Assembly (NCBI GenBank): GCA_963667875.2
Contig: CAXXGC010000013.1
Span: 620,001 to 684,000 of the forward strand
Direction: 5' to 3'
DNA length: 64,000 nt
Source: JAEXOD01 sp963667875
GTDB lineage: Bacteria; Bacteroidota; Ignavibacteria; Ignavibacteriales; Melioribacteraceae
Shown in pieces: positions 60,916 to 64,000 of this stretch. The position numbers and the translations under genes are program-made. The first letter of the stretch is position 1; each line of letters opens with the position of its first letter. The notes below the pieces were generated by a model that saw nothing but the letters and a program-made list of their open reading frames with translations, searched no databases and was not told where the DNA came from.

Positions 60916-62535
60916 TTATTTTACAGTTTTTAATGCTTCTATTGCTTGAACGTTAGTTGGGTCTAAAACAAGCACTTTGTTCCAGTTGGTTTTAAACGCT
61001 TCATTCCAAGTTGTTGCGTAAGCCGGATCTTCTTTTTTCAAATAATAGAAATATCCCAAATATGAATAAGATTCAATTAGATCGGGTTTATATTTTTCAG
61101 GTGTAGCAGAAGCTTCGGCAAGTTGAATAAATTTTTCGTAAAATGGTTTAGCAAGTCCAAGTTCACTTGTTGTATCAATGCTCGATTTTGCTCTTGCACG
61201 CATTAAATAACCTAAAGCCAAATCATTTTTAGCTTCAATTACTCTACCGTAAACAGAATCTGCAAGTGTATATTCTTTTGTAATCATATAACATCTGCCA
61301 AAATCGAAATATTCTTTTATGGATAGTTTACCAACTTTTTGTAATTTCAAATTAAAATATTTTGCAGCTTCATTCCAATTTTTTTGTTTAAAGTATAATC
61401 CTGCAATATCACCATATAATGAAGCTTTTGAAGAATCCAGTTCAATACATTTTACATAGTTAACAACAACTTCAGAATCATTATTAGCTAATACATACAA
61501 TTTTCCTAAAAATTCATAATCAGCAGCTGCAATATCTTTAACGTCAACTTTAGTAAAATATTCGTTAAAAGCAGGTATACCATCAGTAAAGTTATTTAAA
61601 AAATAATAACAATAAGCTAAAATATGGCTCAATTGTTTATCAAAAACAGGTGTATTTTTAATTTTGTTAATTTCTGCAACCGATCCTTCGTAATTTTGAG
61701 CTAAAAATAATAAAGTTGCATATTTAGCCTGTTTATCTAATGTAATTTCCGAAAGATCCATATATTTTTTATAGGAATTAACTGCTTTATCGTATTGTTT
61801 ACCATTTGCATAAAATTCCGAATACTCTAATTGAAGAGGCGCAAATGTACTATCAATTTTATTAGCTTCGTTTAAATTTGCTTCGGCATCATCTTTATTA
61901 CGTATCTTTTGATAGATATTAGCTATATATATATAAGGACTAATTAGCTTATTATCAATATAAGTGGCATTTTTGAAGTATTCCATTGCAGTGGAGGCAC
62001 TATAACCATTTAGATTTAATAAACCAAGTTTAACTAAAACATTAGCATTCTTTTTATAATTTTTGCTGTTTTTATATTTTGTTAATAACCAGATAGGATA
62101 ACTGTTATCACCTGTGTTAGCAATAAAATACGAATCTGCAATCTCTAACAGTAAACCGGGTGTATCAAAATCATCTTCTTCAACCACTTTATTAAAAATG
62201 TCACGTGCATTTGTAGTGTCTTTTTTAAGTAAAGCAACAAATCCTAAACCAACTTGATTATAGAGATTTTCTTTATCAACTGTTAATCCTGATTTAAATA
62301 AATTCTCTGCTTCTTCGGTTTTATTCAAAATTGCAGAAATTTTACCTGCATAATAGTAATTTATAGCTGTTTTATTTGTTTCTAATAACTTTGTAAAAAC
62401 TTCTGCGGCAGCATTAAATTTATGATTTTCAATAAACTTAATTCCTGTTTCAATTGACTGAGCAAAAGAATTATTAGAAAACAAAAATAACAAGACAAAA
62501 AAGGTTGCAGTTATTTTGATTTTATTTAGGTTCAT
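60916..62535 (-). CDS. Secreted tetratricopeptide-repeat protein
   Basis: A 539-residue protein: signal peptide (MNLNKIKITATFFVLLFLFSNNSFAQ) followed almost entirely by TPR-like helical pairs, about 11-13, with NKTEEAENLFKSGLTVDKENLYNQVGLGFVALLKKD among the clearest. Likely periplasmic. It is last in the TonB / small membrane protein / PstS-like run, 21 bases after the PstS-like gene. This combination recurs in Bacteroidetes-type genomes, but its function is not settled; phosphate or metal uptake support is a guess. Confidence 0.8.
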   Translation of the reverse strand: MNLNKIKITATFFVLLFLFSNNSFAQSIETGIKFIENHKFNAAAEVFTKLLETNKTAINYYYAGKISAILNKTEEAENLFKSGLTVDKENLYNQVGLGFVALLKKDTTNARDIFNKVVEEDDFDTPGLLLEIADSYFIANTGDNSYPIWLLTKYKNSKNYKKNANVLVKLGLLNLNGYSASTAMEYFKNATYIDNKLISPYIYIANIYQKIRNKDDAEANLNEANKIDSTFAPLQLEYSEFYANGKQYDKAVNSYKKYMDLSEITLDKQAKYATLLFLAQNYEGSVAEINKIKNTPVFDKQLSHILAYCYYFLNNFTDGIPAFNEYFTKVDVKDIAAADYEFLGKLYVLANNDSEVVVNYVKCIELDSSKASLYGDIAGLYFKQKNWNEAAKYFNLKLQKVGKLSIKEYFDFGRCYMITKEYTLADSVYGRVIEAKNDLALGYLMRARAKSSIDTTSELGLAKPFYEKFIQLAEASATPEKYKPDLIESYSYLGYFYYLKKEDPAYATTWNEAFKTNWNKVLVLDPTNVQAIEALKTVK

Positions 62536-62556
62536 ATCAGTACACTCGCTATATAA

Positions 62557-63489
62557 TTAAAGTTTTTCATTATAAGTTTCAATCAATCTAATAGGCATAG
62601 TAGCTGGTACTAAACCCGATTTTAAAAATATTCTTTGTCCTTTATCGCTGGCAATAAAAGCTGTTAATCCGGTTGCTAATCCGGTTCTTGCTTCCCTGCT
62701 GAGAAGATAGACTTCGCGGCAAAGAGGATAATGCTTTAAAGCAATATAGGCTTGAAAAGGTTTGTAAAACATTTGGGGGTCGGAGTTTGGAACATCAGAT
62801 TTGATACCAACAACATTTATATTATCTCTAAAATGTACAACCGTAGTATCGTTAAAATCGCTAATCCAATTTACACCAATTATGCCCAAAGCACCTTTAT
62901 TTTTAGTTACATATTCAATTACTTGTTCATTATCTTTAACAGCAAAAAGCTTTTTGGAAACTGCATTCGAAAATCGTTCCTTCAAATAACTATAAGTACT
63001 TGAATTACCATTATCAAATATAGTTTGTAAGGTACCCAAATTTGATTTTGGGTTAATTTGATTCCAAGTAGTAATCTCGCCGCTAACAATTTTTTTAAGC
63101 TGATCCATAGTAAAACATGTATCAGCATTTTGCTTATTAACTATAACAGCAACAGCATCATAACAAATTTTTACTACATGCGGAATAATTTCCAATTTGG
63201 CAAAATAATCAAGTTCTTCTTTATTTAATGGTCTGGTAACAATAATAGCACGACTGCTGTCACCCATTAAATCTTCAAAAGCTTTAATTTGATTGGTATA
63301 CTTTACATTAATTTTAGCATCGGGGTAAAGCTTTTCAAATGTGTCAATTTGTGATTTGATTATTGGGGCAAATGTTTCATCAACACTTATTGTAATTTTA
63401 CCTGAAGTAGGAGTATCAAGAACTTCTTCTTTTTTAGAATTACAACTTATAAGCAATAATAAAACAAATAAACTAAGAATCTTCTTCAT
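62557..63489 (-). CDS. PstS-like substrate-binding lipoprotein
   Basis: A 310-residue lipoprotein (MKKILSLFVLLLLISCNSKK, lipid Cys about 16) of the PstS-type phosphate-binding fold, with KNKGALGIIGVNWIS and the YPLCREVYLLSREARTGLATGLTAFIASDKGQRI end. No pstC/pstA/pstB genes follow; instead it lies in a TonB operon, so binding and sensing or handover to another partner is likelier than a plain ABC uptake role. Start ATG 63489 is preceded by AGGTGG. Confidence 0.82.
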   Translation of the reverse strand: MKKILSLFVLLLLISCNSKKEEVLDTPTSGKITISVDETFAPIIKSQIDTFEKLYPDAKINVKYTNQIKAFEDLMGDSSRAIIVTRPLNKEELDYFAKLEIIPHVVKICYDAVAVIVNKQNADTCFTMDQLKKIVSGEITTWNQINPKSNLGTLQTIFDNGNSSTYSYLKERFSNAVSKKLFAVKDNEQVIEYVTKNKGALGIIGVNWISDFNDTTVVHFRDNINVVGIKSDVPNSDPQMFYKPFQAYIALKHYPLCREVYLLSREARTGLATGLTAFIASDKGQRIFLKSGLVPATMPIRLIETYNEKL

Positions 63490-63533
63490 CTTCTTCCACC
63501 TTTTTATTGTCGATTTTTATAGCTTTATACAGC

Positions 63534-63704
63534 CTAAAAAAAACCATAAATAAATAATAGAACAGCAAATAAAATACGAACTGCAGGAGAAATATTACTA
63601 ACAAGTTTATCAGTAGAAATAATTATTACTCCTACAGATTCGTATATCAAAAACATTATTAAACCTGTAACTACACGTAAGTTAAAGTTTAAATTTTTAA
63701 ACAT
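63534..63704 (-). CDS. Small membrane protein, frame apparently broken at a T8 run
   Basis: Reads MFKNLNFNLRVVTGLIMFLIY ... RILFAVLLFIYGFF then stops, 56 residues, two hydrophobic segments. It starts one base after the TonB stop. The gene is too short for most ORF callers. Seven T instead of eight in the run at the end (minus strand, about 63537-63544) would continue it as RLYKAIKIDNKKVEEDEEDS, stopping at 63473 and overlapping the pstS-like start by 17 bases. That tail (YGFFRLYKAIK) is the expected ending of small proteins found at this place in related genomes (family recollection, not checked). Confidence 0.7.
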   Translation of the reverse strand: MFKNLNFNLRVVTGLIMFLIYESVGVIIISTDKLVSNISPAVRILFAVLLFIYGFF

Positions 63705-63705
63705 A

Positions 63706-64000
63706 TTATTGCAATTTAAATACTATAGGTACAACCATACGAACACGAACTGGTTTACCATTTTGTTTACCCGGTTTCCAACCTGGCATTAACTTAACTA
63801 CGCGAACAGCTTCTTCATCGCAGCCTGCACCAATACCACGTAATACAGTTACATCGGAAATATCACCGGTTTTTTCAACTACGTATTGAACTAATACTTT
63901 TCCGGCAACACCGGCACGTTTAGCTATTTCGGGATAAACGATATTAGATACAATAAAACGCATTAATTCATCATTTCCTGAAGGGAAACTCGGCATTTCT
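63706..64000 (-). CDS. TonB, C-terminal domain (partial; 5' end outside window)
   Basis: Residues visible end with a complete TonB C-terminal domain: YPEIAKRAGVAGKVLVQYVVEKTGDISDVTVLRGIGAGC ... PIVFKLQ. The frame is open to the window edge, so the N-terminal anchor and spacer lie beyond. It closely resembles the C-terminal domain of the gene at 23246-23986. It heads, within the window, the run small membrane protein / PstS-like / TPR; exbB/exbD should lie just outside the window if the cluster is typical. Confidence 0.9.
   Translation of the reverse strand, partial: EMPSFPSGNDELMRFIVSNIVYPEIAKRAGVAGKVLVQYVVEKTGDISDVTVLRGIGAGCDEEAVRVVKLMPGWKPGKQNGKPVRVRMVVPIVFKLQ

Noticed and set aside
1..64000. 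tRNA, rRNA, riboswitch or CRISPR features
   Set aside because: None of the spacers showed cloverleaf, ribosomal, riboswitch-core or regularly spaced identical repeat patterns by eye; a covariance-model search would be decisive.

Overview
The window is AT-rich, almost fully coding, and reads as a piece of chromosome from the Ignavibacteria/Chlorobi/Bacteroidetes group, most likely an Ignavibacteria member. The main evidence is a series of large secreted proteins ending in the type IX secretion (T9SS) sorting domain with the motif NYPNPFNP, a PorV/PorQ-type outer-membrane protein, a TonB-dependent receptor with a carboxypeptidase-regulatory-like N-terminus, atpD-atpC split off from the other ATP synthase genes, and a TonB / small membrane protein / PstS-like / TPR gene string. 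No rRNA, tRNA or CRISPR array was recognised. The taxonomic call rests on gene content only.

Layout. 1-2.7 kb (+ strand): tail of an unknown gene, a hotdog thioesterase, a PLP-dependent sulfur amino acid enzyme and a 1-Cys-type peroxiredoxin, ending in a terminator. 2.8-7.7 kb (- strand): tightly coupled tgt-yajC-ribBA-speB-nfeD-like cluster. 7.7-9.1 kb: two rhodanese paralogues beside a repeat-bearing spacer. 9.1-22.6 kb (- strand): housekeeping genes (CorC-type membrane protein, UbiA-type prenyltransferase, mutL, folA, thyX, glycerate kinase, HIT protein, an EF-G paralogue, icd, a flippase-like protein, maf).

22.7-29.1 kb (- strand): an envelope-related locus of unknown role, made of a TonB-C-domain protein, an LPP20-like protein and a large PEGA plus formylglycine-generating-enzyme-like protein. 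The first and last share a recognisable homologous module. 29.4-31.3 kb: atpC and atpD. 31.3-44.3 kb (- strand): a seven-gene surface locus containing two secreted proteins with OB-like domains, one of them a phospholipase-D-fold protein with two HKD motifs, plus a TonB receptor, a PorV/PorQ protein, an NHL lipoprotein, another lipoprotein and a large conserved surface protein. 45.1-47.7 kb: a secreted beta-helix protein and a cyclase-family hydrolase. 48.2-51.0 kb: a four-subunit 2-oxoacid:ferredoxin oxidoreductase.

51.4-57.3 kb (+ strand): three consecutive T9SS cargo genes (CotH-like, Ycf48-repeat, arylsulfotransferase-like) downstream of a perfect CRP/FNR-type palindrome. 57.4-58.7 kb: a TetR regulator and a nitroreductase, each preceded by the same 12-bp palindrome. 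58.7-60.7 kb: a non-coding repeat-rich segment with an apparently intact IS982-family element flanked by an 8-bp target duplication. 60.9-64 kb (- strand): TonB, a small membrane protein whose frame appears broken at a T8 run, a PstS-like lipoprotein and a TPR protein.

The most promising material for something undescribed is the seven-gene surface locus (possibly handling polymers such as nucleic acid outside the cell; inference), the PEGA/TonB/FGE-like locus, the palindromic operators of the TetR/nitroreductase pair, and the family of modular palindromic repeats near 48.0 kb and 58.8-59.5 kb.
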